The notes below the pieces were generated by a model that saw only the letters and a program-made list of their open reading frames with translations, was not told the origin of the DNA and did no database searches. A program made the position numbers and the translations under genes. A stretch of 64,000 nucleotides of DNA from Clostridiales bacterium. GTDB lineage: Bacteria; Bacillota; Clostridia; Christensenellales; Pumilibacteraceae. This document shows positions 33,341-43,372 of this stretch, one piece after another. Positions within the stretch are counted from its first letter, which is position 1, and each line of letters begins with the position of its first letter. Location of the stretch: the NCBI GenBank assembly GCA_022508485.1, contig JAFLVD010000005.1, positions 1 through 64,000 of the forward strand, written 5' to 3'.

Positions 33341-34843
33341 ATGAAAAAAGTATTATCTGCGATTGTTTCGGCCGTTCTTATGGCGGCGGTCGGCTGTGCG
33401 TTTGTCGGCTGTTCTTCGCAGCCCGGCAAGGACGGCGTTGACGGAATTAACGGAATAGACGGCAGCGACGGAAAAAACGGTGCCTCCGCTTACGAGCTTT
33501 TTGTCGAGTCGCACCCCGGTTACGACAAGAGCGAGGAGGAGTGGCTTAACGATCTCGCCGCCGGCAGGCTTGCCGACAAAAACGAATACAATATAGTGTC
33601 ATACGGCAGAAACTATAACGGCACGCTGACGTCGGGCACCGCAAGCTCGGACGGGTCGACTCTCTCGCTCGACGCCGCTGTTGTTAAGCTTAATAACGAC
33701 GTAATCGTTCCCATTGGATCTAACGCCGAGTGGGAAATAAACATCGGCGGCGTGCTTTCTAACGGCGACGCGAGCGCGGAAATACTCACTTCGCTCGATA
33801 AATCGGTTAACGGTAGGGTGTATTTCGGCGTGTATGCCGGCAATAATATCGCGTACCTCGGTGTAAACGTGGGCGGAATCTACTTTAACTACTGCTGGAA
33901 CGTTCAGGGTTCGGTTATTAAGTCGGCGCACGACTACACGGTAAAATACAAGGACGGAACGTATACGCTGTCGGTTGACGGCGGCTCGGCTATCCGTTTT
34001 TCCAAAATTAACCAAAACCAGGATATAAACGGCGCGCTTACGGTATCGGACGCCAAAGTGGCAAGCGCCGAGCTTAACGACAAAATCCGCGCCGCAAACG
34101 GTCAGGATTACTTCGCGATTACGGCTATCGGCGCGGACACGCACAAGGTGTCGTGCAAGCTTAAATACGTAGACGTAAAAACCTCGTCGATTTACACCTA
34201 CGAGAACATGTCGCACCATCCGCTTTACGGTAAAACGGTATACCATCTCGGATCGTCCATTTCCAGAGGCTATGCAAACGGAGGCGTTTCGTTTGCCGAC
34301 CAAATCTCGGCGCTTACCGGAAGCTCGTTCGTAAAGGAAGCGGTGGACGGAACTCCGCTCGTAGGTCCTGCCACCAATTCGTACGTCGGTAGGTTCGATT
34401 CCAACCTTAAAAACAATCTTTCGACCGATAAGCCGGCGTTTCTCGTATTGCAGCTCAGCACCAACGACTTTTCGCAGGGCAAGCAGGTGGGGACGGCGCT
34501 TGCGGACGTTACCTCCGGCTTTGACACGACCACGGTAAGCGGCGCGATAGAGTATATCGTTTCCGAAACGAAGCGGTATTCGCCCGATACGAAGGTGCTT
34601 ATCTATACCTGCGCCATAAAGGACTCGTGGGCTTGGCGCGCAAACTACGGTCAGTTTGTAAACCTTCAGCTTAAAACCATTGCAAACAAGTGGGATAACG
34701 TTACCGTCGTAGACCTATTCAACGCCAAAACGATAAACTCGCTGTCCTGGATGAGCGACGATATTCACCCCACGGGACACGAGTATGCCAACCACTTTAC
34801 GCCGGCGATGATAAACACAATGGTCGGCTTGCTTAAAGCGTAA
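33341..34843 (+). CDS. SGNH/GDSL-type esterase lipoprotein with a collagen-like linker
   Basis: 500 residues. The lipobox FVGC anchors Cys24. A short Gly-x-Y collagen-like tract (GKDGVDGINGIDGSDGKNG) comes next, then the frequently associated ASAYELFVESHPG/EEEWLNDL segment. Residues 60-290 are a beta-sandwich. The SGNH hydrolase domain spans about 298-500. Block I reads LGSSISRG, with catalytic S306 and the usual GDS replaced by GSS. Block III Asn lies in LQLSTNDF, and block V in DDIHPTGH with D473 and H476. It probably removes acetyl or other acyl groups from the glycan at the cell surface. A GGGGGAA site precedes the ATG. Confidence 0.85.
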   Translation: MKKVLSAIVSAVLMAAVGCAFVGCSSQPGKDGVDGINGIDGSDGKNGASAYELFVESHPGYDKSEEEWLNDLAAGRLADKNEYNIVSYGRNYNGTLTSGTASSDGSTLSLDAAVVKLNNDVIVPIGSNAEWEINIGGVLSNGDASAEILTSLDKSVNGRVYFGVYAGNNIAYLGVNVGGIYFNYCWNVQGSVIKSAHDYTVKYKDGTYTLSVDGGSAIRFSKINQNQDINGALTVSDAKVASAELNDKIRAANGQDYFAITAIGADTHKVSCKLKYVDVKTSSIYTYENMSHHPLYGKTVYHLGSSISRGYANGGVSFADQISALTGSSFVKEAVDGTPLVGPATNSYVGRFDSNLKNNLSTDKPAFLVLQLSTNDFSQGKQVGTALADVTSGFDTTTVSGAIEYIVSETKRYSPDTKVLIYTCAIKDSWAWRANYGQFVNLQLKTIANKWDNVTVVDLFNAKTINSLSWMSDDIHPTGHEYANHFTPAMINTMVGLLKA

Positions 34844-34862
34844 AAGAATCCCTTCCGTGAAA

Positions 34863-34901
34863 AATGCACCGCATAAAGTATTACTACTTTTGGGGTGCAT
34901 T
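34863..34901 (-). terminator. Terminator of the AraC gene, between convergent genes
   Basis: A long hairpin (AATGCACC...GGTGCATT outer arms at 34863-34870 and 34894-34901, AAAGTA/TACTTT inner arms). On the minus strand it is followed by TTTTT, fitting the regulator gene that ends at 34970. On the plus strand no T run follows directly. Confidence 0.6.
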
Positions 34902-34969
34902 CGGGTGCGGATATGATTTTTTGTACCGTACTTTAAATTATAGATACAGTGCGCGAAATATACGGCCCC

Positions 34970-35851
34970 TTAATTGTCCTGCGGCGAGACCATTTGCTTA
35001 CGGTATTCTCCCGGCGACATGCCGACCTTGCGCTTAAACAGCGACGAAAAATAGTTCTGTTCGCAAAAACCGAGCGCCTCCGCAATTTCGCTTACGCGCA
35101 TACTTGTTGTTGCGAGCATGTCCTTTGCGATTTCTATTTTTCGCTCGATATAGTAAGAGTAGGGGGTTGTACCGTAGTATTTTTTAAACTCGCTTATCAC
35201 GTGCACTTTGGAAACGAGCAGCTTTTCCGCTATCGTATCGACGGTTATATTGCCGTAAACGTTGTCGTCGAGCATGAGCTTTGTCGACTTTGCGACGGCG
35301 GAGGCGCGCGTCTTGTTGTTTTCGTTTTGGGCGAGCTTGTTTATAACCCGGAATATAATCTCGGCGGCTGTATAGCAAACCTCGTCGTTAAAGATTGTGT
35401 TTTCGGCAAGGCGTATAAGCTCTGAAAAAAGCGCCTTACAGTCCGAGTTGTGAAATACCACCTTGCCGCTAAGCGAGTACATGCGCAGTATTTCCTTGAT
35501 TATGTTGCTTCTTATGTTCATCCAGATTTTTTCGAAAGGATCGGATTTGTCCGCCCAGTATTTATGAGCGGAACCGTAGGGCAGAATGTACACGTCGCCT
35601 GCGCCAACCGTGTATTCCTGACCGTTACACACGATATGCCCGACGCCGTTGACCACGTACTCGAAAACGTAGTAGTCGCTGTGCTTGCGCTCGATGTAGT
35701 AGTTGGGATTGGGCCGCGTTATGCCGATACAATCGACGCAGATAGGCATACCGGCACCGCCGATAAAGTGCGTAATGCTCTCGTCGGAAACGTCGCCGTA
35801 CTTGATATTATTAAACGGGTCGTAGTGCTTTCCTCGCGTATTATTGCGCAT
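34970..35851 (-). CDS. AraC-family transcriptional regulator
   Basis: 293 residues on the minus strand. An N-terminal cupin-like sensor (about 40-140, with GVGHIVCNGQEYTVGAGDVY) is followed by the paired helix-turn-helix domain (about 195-285). The second HTH carries the family signature RVSEIAEALGFCEQNYFSSLF with FKRKVGMSPGEYRK. It is divergent from the GH31 gene, separated by 163 bp, so it most likely controls that promoter in response to a sugar. A GAGGAT site precedes the ATG. A small palindrome TAAACA-GT-TGTTTA (35862-35875) lies just upstream of its start. It is the second regulator of the locus after LacI. Confidence 0.9.
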   Translation of the reverse strand: MRNNTRGKHYDPFNNIKYGDVSDESITHFIGGAGMPICVDCIGITRPNPNYYIERKHSDYYVFEYVVNGVGHIVCNGQEYTVGAGDVYILPYGSAHKYWADKSDPFEKIWMNIRSNIIKEILRMYSLSGKVVFHNSDCKALFSELIRLAENTIFNDEVCYTAAEIIFRVINKLAQNENNKTRASAVAKSTKLMLDDNVYGNITVDTIAEKLLVSKVHVISEFKKYYGTTPYSYYIERKIEIAKDMLATTSMRVSEIAEALGFCEQNYFSSLFKRKVGMSPGEYRKQMVSPQDN

Positions 35852-35941
35852 AATAATCCTCTAAACAGTTGTTTAAAATCGAGTTTTTCGCAGGTAAGGG
35901 ACGGTGTTAAATAATGCTTACATTTACTTAAATTTTACTCA

Positions 35942-35970
35942 TTCAAATCGCAAATTACATTAATTATAAT
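35942..35970 (+). promoter_or_regulatory. Likely promoter of the GH31 operon
   Basis: TTCAAA (35942-35947), a 17-bp spacer, and TATAAT (35965-35970) in a very A+T-rich divergent gap. The poor -35 box fits an activator-dependent promoter, with the AraC protein encoded next door as the obvious candidate. Confidence 0.5.
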
Positions 35971-36014
35971 TATATTGAAGACGTTTGTCAACTAAAATGT
36001 TATAGGGGGAAACC

Positions 36015-39000
36015 ATGTCGAAAGTATCGAGCAAGATAAAAAGGTTTTTATCTCTTATCCTTGTTTCGCTGTTGGTGCTTCCTTTTGCGCTGTCGTTTTT
36101 TACGGCGTGCAAGGAAATCGAGGACACTCCGCCGGGCGTTGAAAAGCCCGACCCGGATCCCGACAATCCCAACGATCCGAGTAAACCCGATAAACCCAAT
36201 CCCGACGACGATAAGACGTACGAGCGGTATTTTACCGTAGGCAGTGTTCGCGTGGGGCTTTTGTCCGATACGGTTGTCCGCGTCGAGGTGAAGGGAAGCA
36301 AGGGCTTTGAGGACCGCGACACTTTTTACATAAGCAACCGCGACGCGGTAAAGGCGCCTAAGAGCACGGTTACCGAAAGCGACGGCTACACCGTTATTTC
36401 CACGTCGTCGTACGTTGTCAAGGTTCCGTCCTCGGCGTACAGCCTTAACGGCGTAACGATAGAGTCGCCGAGCGGCGACGTGCTGTGGGTTTACGAGGGC
36501 GACACCACACCGAACGTTTATATCCCCAGTCCGGCGGACGAGCTTAAATCGTGGCAGCTTAACGACACGCCGCGCATTATCCCCAGCGACCTCGGTTACT
36601 CGATAAGCGATACGGAAGCGTTTTTACAGAACTGGGATTTTTCTAACGACGCTACCGACTGCTACGTATTCCTGCCGAAGGGCGACTACAAAAAGTTCTG
36701 CGAGGACTACATTACTTACACGGGAAAGAGCGAGCTTATTTCGCTTCAAATGCTCGGATACTGGGATTCGCGCTGGTACGCTTACAGCGACGAGACCGCG
36801 TTAAAACAGATTCAGGACTACCTCGACAGGGGTTACAGCATAGACATTCTCGTAATCGACACCGACTGGCGCGATAGGTCGTCCGGCGTAGGCTACCAGA
36901 TTAACGAAGACTTGTTCCCCAACATGGCAGAGTTCCTCGAAAAGTGCCACGAAATGGGCATTAACATTATATTTAACGACCACCCCGAGCCCGTCAACCC
37001 CGGTACCGGAAACCTTCTCGACGACGACGAGGTAAACTTCCGCAACCGCAGTCTTACGTTTATTCTTTCGCTCGGTCTCGACTATTGGTGGTACGACCGC
37101 AACTGGCACGTCGCGCTCAACAATATCGACCCCGACATTTCGATTTACGCTACCGGAATGTACGCGTATCAGTTTGTAACAAACGAGTATTTACATACCC
37201 AAATAGACGACCTTAACGAGTACGCCAAGCGCGCGCTTATTATGGGCAACGTAGACGGCTGCTTGCACGGTAGGTGGAAGTATGCGTCCGACGCATCGGC
37301 GCATAAATATTCCATTCAGTGGACAGGCGATATCGGCACCGATACGACGGCGCTCGCTCAAGAGATTTACGCGTCGATTTTCGGCGGCGCGGAGGTAGGC
37401 ATACCTTACATGTCGTCCGACATAGGCGGACACACTTCGGCGGTTACCGACGAGATGTACGTTAGGTGGCTGCAATACGGCGCGCTTTCCACAATCTGTC
37501 GCGTGCACTGCACTTCGGTAGAGGCGATAGGCCAGGAAGGTCGTATGCCGTGGCTGTTCGGCGACACGGCGGAAAGCGTCGCTCACGAGTATATCGACAT
37601 GCGTTACCGCTTGCTGCCGCTGTTCTACTCGCTGTCGCGTGAGAATTACGACACCGGACTTCCCATTATGCGCCGCACCGACATCGAATATCCGCAGTAC
37701 ATGGAAGCGTCGCGTAACGACCAGTACCTGCTCGGCACCAACGTTCTCGTAGCGCCTATCGACGAGGTGTATTCGTTCGTTCCCGAGTCGTGGCTTACTA
37801 CCTCCAACGGTCAGCCCGGACTTACCGGAAGATACTACGGCGATACGAATCTCGGATCGTTAAGGAAAACGCAGATCGACCCTCAAATTAACTTTAACTG
37901 GGATCAGGGCGGTCCTAAGGGCCTGGGAAGCGACAACTTCTCGATAAGCTGGGAAGGCAATATTAGAATCGGTCCCAAAAAATCTAAGCTCATGTTCTTT
38001 GCCGACGACGGCATAAGAGTGTTTATCGACGGCGTTAAGGTTGTCGACGGCTGGACCGTTTATGACAGACTTCTTGAAACGGATTATTACAACGCGAACT
38101 CGTTGCACACAATCAAAGTGGAATACTTTGAAGCCGGCGGCGGCGCGCATTGCTACATGTACTACGCCGAGGAAAGTGAGGACGGGTCTACAACGCCCAA
38201 CACGCGCACCGTATTTATCCCCGACGGCACATGGATTGACGTTTGGACGGGCACGCGCTACGTAGGACCGCAGACCATATCCGCCTCGCACGGGCTTGAA
38301 ACCTCGCCGATATTCGTTCGCGAGGGCGCTGTTCTCGCTCTTGCCGAAAACATGAAAAATACGTCCGAAAAGGATTGGAGTAAAATGGCGCTCGATATTT
38401 ACGCCGGCACCACGAGCACCGAGACTATGCTTTACGAGGACGACGTAACCACTCAGGCGTACAAGGACGGAAAATACCGCAAGACCATTATCACTCAGGA
38501 ATTTGCCGATGGTAAGTTTACGGTTACCGTAAACGCCGCCGAAGGCGAGTTTGACGGCAGCCGCGCGTTTGACGAGCGCGAGTGGAACGTTCGCATTCAC
38601 GCAAGAGAGGAGTGGGGTAACATTAAGAGTATCCGCGTTAACGGCGAAGCGCTCAGAACGGCGCAGAAACGCAGTAAAAACGCTAAATCGTCGCCGTTTG
38701 CTTTCAGCGGCGCTTCTCGCGACGGCAACGTTTGGGAATTTAAAGTAAACGACAAGGTTTACGAAAAACTGACGATTGTGTTTGACTTTAACGGCACGAT
38801 CGAAGAGGACGAAAAGCCCGATTACGACGATAAACCGGCAGAGTTTACCGTTACCACCGACGCCTGCGGCGACTCGCTCGACCTAAGCCAGTCCGCGATA
38901 GTCGACTGGGCGCACTTTGCGGCGGACGATTCCGGCGCGGTTGCGCGTAAGGACGTAGACAATCACCTTATCGGCGACATCTCGACGTACGCGACGCCTT

Positions 39001-39977
39001 CCGTTTACGGTTTCTCGCTTCCGTACGTTTCGTGGAACGACGGCGAATTCGGATTCGAATCGAACAGCGCCGTAACCACCGCGCTTCTTTCGCAAAAGGA
39101 TTTTTCGATTAAGTTTAAGACCGACGCGACAAAACGCTACTACGTTATCAACCTCGGCGGCGAGCAGTGCATAGCAAAGCTCACCGTCCGCGACAGGGCC
39201 GGTAACGCCAAAACGATTCGCTTCGGCAATCTTACCGGTCCGTTTACTTACCGTGCCGTAATAGAGGCAAAGTCGGCGACGGCGACCGAGATAGAAGCGA
39301 TTTACGCCGTTCAGGTAAGCAAGCATAAAGGCACAGACACCTATTCGAGCGTTTATATCGGCGCGGTGTATGCGGCTACGAGCCTTCCCGAGCTTGTGTC
39401 CATTTCCGGCGTCAACGTAACCGCAAACGTTACGTTAAAGAACACTCCTTCGTCGCGCAGCATGTCCTCGACGGGCACTAACGGCGAAAAGGTCGTCGAC
39501 TGGCGCCACTTCGACTCCACGCTCGCCGGCGAGTATACGAGCATGGCAGGCGGTGTGGGAATAGAGCAGACCTCGCTTTCCAACCCCCAGGGCTTTGACG
39601 ACTATCCGACCACGTTCACCTGGACGGACGGCGACACAACCGCAAGTAACGCCGGCACCACTAACGGCGTGTGTTGCAACAACGGAACCATAACGCTTAT
39701 AGTTAGAGTTACCGAAAGAACCAAAAAGATTCTCGTTTACACCGGTGCGTGGCGCAGCGACGCGAAGATAACCGTGTATAACGCTTTCTACGAGCAGATC
39801 GGTTCGGCGTCGTTTAACGGCAATCGCGGCGACGGTGCCGCCGCCGCTACTCGCGTTGCGGACATAGGCGTAACCGCGCAGGGCGAGACCCTTGTCATCA
39901 TCAAGATAGAGTGCGTCAATCCCGAAGGCCCCGGCAACGTTTCGATTGCCGCAATGCAGGTCGTGGAACCGGCGTAA
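36015..39977 (+). CDS. Glycoside hydrolase family 31 lipoprotein with PA14 insert and two C-terminal modules
   Basis: 1320 residues. The lipobox FFTAC gives Cys32, then a Pro/Asp-rich stalk. A GH31 N-terminal sandwich and (beta/alpha)8 barrel span about 70-600. The nucleophile is probably D361 in DYWWYDRNW and the acid/base D439 in WTGDIGTD. A PA14 domain (about 602-719, GLTGRYYGD to CYMYYAE) is spliced between the barrel and the C-terminal sandwich. Two copies of a beta-rich module end the protein (about 955-1115 and 1155-1320), starting VDWAHF and VDWRHF. GH31 includes alpha-glucosidases, alpha-xylosidases and alpha-galactosidases; the non-standard nucleophile motif prevents a choice. It is a surface enzyme, first gene of the AraC-linked operon. 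Confidence 0.88.
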   Translation: MSKVSSKIKRFLSLILVSLLVLPFALSFFTACKEIEDTPPGVEKPDPDPDNPNDPSKPDKPNPDDDKTYERYFTVGSVRVGLLSDTVVRVEVKGSKGFEDRDTFYISNRDAVKAPKSTVTESDGYTVISTSSYVVKVPSSAYSLNGVTIESPSGDVLWVYEGDTTPNVYIPSPADELKSWQLNDTPRIIPSDLGYSISDTEAFLQNWDFSNDATDCYVFLPKGDYKKFCEDYITYTGKSELISLQMLGYWDSRWYAYSDETALKQIQDYLDRGYSIDILVIDTDWRDRSSGVGYQINEDLFPNMAEFLEKCHEMGINIIFNDHPEPVNPGTGNLLDDDEVNFRNRSLTFILSLGLDYWWYDRNWHVALNNIDPDISIYATGMYAYQFVTNEYLHTQIDDLNEYAKRALIMGNVDGCLHGRWKYASDASAHKYSIQWTGDIGTDTTALAQEIYASIFGGAEVGIPYMSSDIGGHTSAVTDEMYVRWLQYGALSTICRVHCTSVEAIGQEGRMPWLFGDTAESVAHEYIDMRYRLLPLFYSLSRENYDTGLPIMRRTDIEYPQYMEASRNDQYLLGTNVLVAPIDEVYSFVPESWLTTSNGQPGLTGRYYGDTNLGSLRKTQIDPQINFNWDQGGPKGLGSDNFSISWEGNIRIGPKKSKLMFFADDGIRVFIDGVKVVDGWTVYDRLLETDYYNANSLHTIKVEYFEAGGGAHCYMYYAEESEDGSTTPNTRTVFIPDGTWIDVWTGTRYVGPQTISASHGLETSPIFVREGAVLALAENMKNTSEKDWSKMALDIYAGTTSTETMLYEDDVTTQAYKDGKYRKTIITQEFADGKFTVTVNAAEGEFDGSRAFDEREWNVRIHAREEWGNIKSIRVNGEALRTAQKRSKNAKSSPFAFSGASRDGNVWEFKVNDKVYEKLTIVFDFNGTIEEDEKPDYDDKPAEFTVTTDACGDSLDLSQSAIVDWAHFAADDSGAVARKDVDNHLIGDISTYATPSVYGFSLPYVSWNDGEFGFESNSAVTTALLSQKDFSIKFKTDATKRYYVINLGGEQCIAKLTVRDRAGNAKTIRFGNLTGPFTYRAVIEAKSATATEIEAIYAVQVSKHKGTDTYSSVYIGAVYAATSLPELVSISGVNVTANVTLKNTPSSRSMSSTGTNGEKVVDWRHFDSTLAGEYTSMAGGVGIEQTSLSNPQGFDDYPTTFTWTDGDTTASNAGTTNGVCCNNGTITLIVRVTERTKKILVYTGAWRSDAKITVYNAFYEQIGSASFNGNRGDGAAAATRVADIGVTAQGETLVIIKIECVNPEGPGNVSIAAMQVVEPA

Positions 39978-40036
39978 AAAAGCCGAGTAAAAAAGTAATA
40001 CTCGACCCGAAAAGTCGAAAAAAATAGGAGGACAAA

Positions 40037-43000
40037 ATGAAAAAAAGGACAATTTCGCTTCTTGCTATCGTCATGAGCGTATTATTGTCGTGCTTGCTCT
40101 TTGCGGCGTGTGAAGAAAAAACCAATCCGCCGTCAAACGACACGTACACATATACGCTCAACGCTACCAACAAGACGATGGCAGTGGGCGACACTACCGA
40201 ACTTAAAGTTACCGTTACTCCCGAGAAGGAGATTAAGCCTACTTGGTCGGTAACCGCATCCAACCCCGCCGGTGTAGTTACCGTCGACAATAAAGGCGTT
40301 GTCAAGGCGGAAAAAGAGGGCACCGCAACCGTAACGGCTACCGTAGACGGCAAAAAGCTTAACTGCGCAATTACCGTTCTGGACGAGCTTCCGTTCTATT
40401 CGTACGAAATCAATTTCGATGAAGCAAATCTCGAAAAAGGCAAAACGTTACAGCTTGAGATTTCGTGCGAGGACCGCACCGACGACTACGAGGTTACATG
40501 GCAGTCCGACGCGACCGACGTTGCGACCGTCTCTAACGCAGGCGTAGTTACCGGCGTAAAAGAGGGCGACGCCGAGATTGCCGCGCTTGTCGACGGCGAG
40601 GAAGTCGCATGGTGCACGGTACACGTATTCGAATACAAATACACCGTATCCGAGAACTTTTCCGTCAGATACGGCGCGACCGGCAAAAAAGTAGAAGTTT
40701 CCGTTTCGCCCGAGCGCGCGACCAACTTCTCGTTTACTTCTTCCAACGAGAGCGTCGTCGTAGTCGATATCGACGGCAATATCGAAACGAAGGGCATAGG
40801 CACTGCTACCATAACCGTTAAAGACGACGGCGTTGCGGTCGGCGCGTGCGAAGTTACCGTCGAGCCGAACATCGTTGTTCACGAGGCGTTCAAGCTTCAC
40901 AGCGGCGAGACTCGCCCGATTATTACGGTCGATCCCGAGGGCTATGAAGTAACAATCGACTGCGAAGTAACCGAAGGCGACGACGTTGTCGAAGTTACCC
41001 CTGCCGGCATGGTTACCGCTCTTAAAAACGGAACGGCAAAAATCACCGTAACCGTCGACGGCGAGGATTACGAGTGCACCGTTACCGTTGCGGACGTATT
41101 CACCGAGGACTTTGATATTACTTTACTCGATATGGATAGCCGTATCGACATCACCGAGGGCGCCGAGTATTGGGAACAGTATATAGTCGCTGAAGTTAAC
41201 CATAAAAAATACAACAACAAAAAGTACGGCAAGGATACGGAAGATATTATTTCGCTCACTTTCCCTGTAACTCCCAATCCCCAAAACAACTACTTGTCCG
41301 ACTTTAAGGCGTGGCTCGATTGGCACGGCGGCGCTAATGCCGACAACTGCGACTGCGGTCTTTGCAATAAGGACACGCAAAACGGCGGCGACGGCGGACA
41401 GACGGGCGCCGGCACCAAGTCGTATAAGTCTGCCGACGGCGCTTCCCAGAACAATACCGAATACGTATTCGACTTTAAAGTATATGCCGGCGCTTCCGTA
41501 ATCAAGGTTTACACAGGTTCGTTCAAAGCGACGGTCGACGTTAAGGTCTATATCGACGGAGATCTTTACGAGGAAGGATCCTTCACGCACAGCGCGTCGC
41601 TTGCCGACCTTGTATCCTTTGTAGTAGACGCTAACGAAGCCAAAACCGTTCAGGTTAAGCTTATACTTAAAGACGTTGTAGATAACGGCTTTATCTCGAT
41701 TGCCGCGGCGTCCGTTTCCGGCCCCGTATACGAGCTTGAAGAATCGACTGCGTTTATCGGCGATATCGGCGGAACCTACGAAAATATCGTTATCAAAAAA
41801 GACGGCGTTGCCGTTACCGAAGGTGTAACCTACGACACCGAAAATTCGGCTATCGCAACCGTGTCCGCCGAGGGCGTCGTTACCGCTACCGGCAAGGGAA
41901 CGACCAATATCACCGTTACCGTAGACGGCAGAGTACGCAAGCTTACCGTTAAGGTTGGCTACACCTACTCGATTAACAGCGAAAACGTTTCGCTTATGTC
42001 GAGCAAAACGCATCAAATAGTTGTTTACTCCAATCCCGAGGGTTCTGTTGCAACCGCAACCTACCAGATCGATACTGCGGAACAGGCGTATGCTACCGTA
42101 AGCGATACCGGTCTTATTACCGGCATAGCCGAGGGTACCGCTCATGTTCGCGTAGACATCGACGGCTACAACTTTACCGTTACCGTAACTGTTGTCGACA
42201 AGGTTGCCGCCAACGCTTCCACCGAGGAATACAGAGGCAAGTATATCAACTTAATGGCGCCCGACGTCATGTACTGGGAATACATTCTTTACGGAGAAAT
42301 TTCCGCACCTGCGGATAAGACCGGAGAAGCCGACCTCATTACCGACGCACACTTCGAAGGACTCGGCGGAGAAAATAACGGTTTCGGCGCGTTTATATGG
42401 TTCGAGAACGGTCGTGCCGACAATATGGCTACGTACAAGACCGATTCCTATAACGGCGACGCATGGAAACAGTATACCAAAGGAACCAAGTTCACGTTTA
42501 CCGTAAAGCTGCCCGACGAGGGACATTACCAAATCCGCGTTTACACCGGCGCATGGGAAAACAGCGCGAACAAGGTTACGCTTCTCGACGGTGAAAAAGA
42601 GCTTGCCACCACCACGCTCGAACAAGTATCCGGCGGCAGAAGCACTCTCGTAACATTCGATACGACAACTGCGGAGGCCACCTCTCTTTCCCTTAAGCTC
42701 GAAGCTGTTACGGGCGACAATATCCGCCTTATGGCGATTGCGATTGTCGACGCCGATTACGAATACGAGGCGACGACTACCGTTACTTACAACGGCGAAA
42801 CCGACAAGGTCGAAATGACCGGCACCGGCGACAATCAAATCAACCTTTCCGAAAAAGGCAATCTCGACTGGATTAAATACCTTGTCGAAAACGTCAACGG
42901 GGGAGATAAACAAAACGTCCGCAAGAGCGGCGAATCTCACCTTATCGGCGATCTTGTTGCCGCAGGCGGAGAGGGCTGGGATTACAGAGCCGGCATTTAC

Positions 43001-43372
43001 TGGGACGATAACGACGGCGAATATAACTCTACGGCATGCGCGGACGGCGACAATATCGGCGAAGGTAAGCACAATAACTTCTACTGGACGAGCGATATCG
43101 CTACCGTTACCGTAAAGGTCGATTCCAACGTGGATAAGATCACTCTCTATCTGTCCTCTTGGAACGCCGAGTACGGACTTATTGTGGAAGATTCCAACCA
43201 CAACGCAGTTCTTGCCCCCACCGTTCTCGGCGGCGGCAGCGGCACTGCGGCTTTCGAGGTAACGCTCAATATCACCGCCACCGCGGAAGATAATTTGACA
43301 ATAAGACTCTTTAAGACCGGCGGCGAAAACTGCGGCGTTGCCGCTATAGCCGTACACGGCACCGCGGCCTAA
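40037..43372 (+). CDS. Surface lipoprotein with Big2 immunoglobulin repeats and three D-W modules
   Basis: 1111 residues. Lipobox FAAC, Cys25. Four tandem Big_2-type repeats cover about 35-360, each ending in a pattern such as VDNKGVVKAEKEGTATVTATVDG. A beta-rich module (about 363-562) comes next, then two more Big_2 repeats (565-730), then two more modules (735-908 and 934-1111). The last begins NLDWIKYL and contains SHLIGDL, matching NHLIGDI in the first C-terminal module of the GH31 protein. The first module carries CDCGLC, possibly a metal or disulfide site. No catalytic residues are recognised. It is probably an adhesin-like glycan-binding scaffold, co-transcribed with GH31 (59-bp gap, strong AGGAGG site). 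Confidence 0.8.
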   Translation: MKKRTISLLAIVMSVLLSCLLFAACEEKTNPPSNDTYTYTLNATNKTMAVGDTTELKVTVTPEKEIKPTWSVTASNPAGVVTVDNKGVVKAEKEGTATVTATVDGKKLNCAITVLDELPFYSYEINFDEANLEKGKTLQLEISCEDRTDDYEVTWQSDATDVATVSNAGVVTGVKEGDAEIAALVDGEEVAWCTVHVFEYKYTVSENFSVRYGATGKKVEVSVSPERATNFSFTSSNESVVVVDIDGNIETKGIGTATITVKDDGVAVGACEVTVEPNIVVHEAFKLHSGETRPIITVDPEGYEVTIDCEVTEGDDVVEVTPAGMVTALKNGTAKITVTVDGEDYECTVTVADVFTEDFDITLLDMDSRIDITEGAEYWEQYIVAEVNHKKYNNKKYGKDTEDIISLTFPVTPNPQNNYLSDFKAWLDWHGGANADNCDCGLCNKDTQNGGDGGQTGAGTKSYKSADGASQNNTEYVFDFKVYAGASVIKVYTGSFKATVDVKVYIDGDLYEEGSFTHSASLADLVSFVVDANEAKTVQVKLILKDVVDNGFISIAAASVSGPVYELEESTAFIGDIGGTYENIVIKKDGVAVTEGVTYDTENSAIATVSAEGVVTATGKGTTNITVTVDGRVRKLTVKVGYTYSINSENVSLMSSKTHQIVVYSNPEGSVATATYQIDTAEQAYATVSDTGLITGIAEGTAHVRVDIDGYNFTVTVTVVDKVAANASTEEYRGKYINLMAPDVMYWEYILYGEISAPADKTGEADLITDAHFEGLGGENNGFGAFIWFENGRADNMATYKTDSYNGDAWKQYTKGTKFTFTVKLPDEGHYQIRVYTGAWENSANKVTLLDGEKELATTTLEQVSGGRSTLVTFDTTTAEATSLSLKLEAVTGDNIRLMAIAIVDADYEYEATTTVTYNGETDKVEMTGTGDNQINLSEKGNLDWIKYLVENVNGGDKQNVRKSGESHLIGDLVAAGGEGWDYRAGIYWDDNDGEYNSTACADGDNIGEGKHNNFYWTSDIATVTVKVDSNVDKITLYLSSWNAEYGLIVEDSNHNAVLAPTVLGGGSGTAAFEVTLNITATAEDNLTIRLFKTGGENCGVAAIAVHGTAA

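Noticed and set aside
35862..35875. Palindrome TAAACA-GT-TGTTTA just upstream of the AraC gene
   Set aside because: Short and A+T-rich in an A+T-rich gap, single copy, not repeated near the GH31 promoter; not enough to call an operator.
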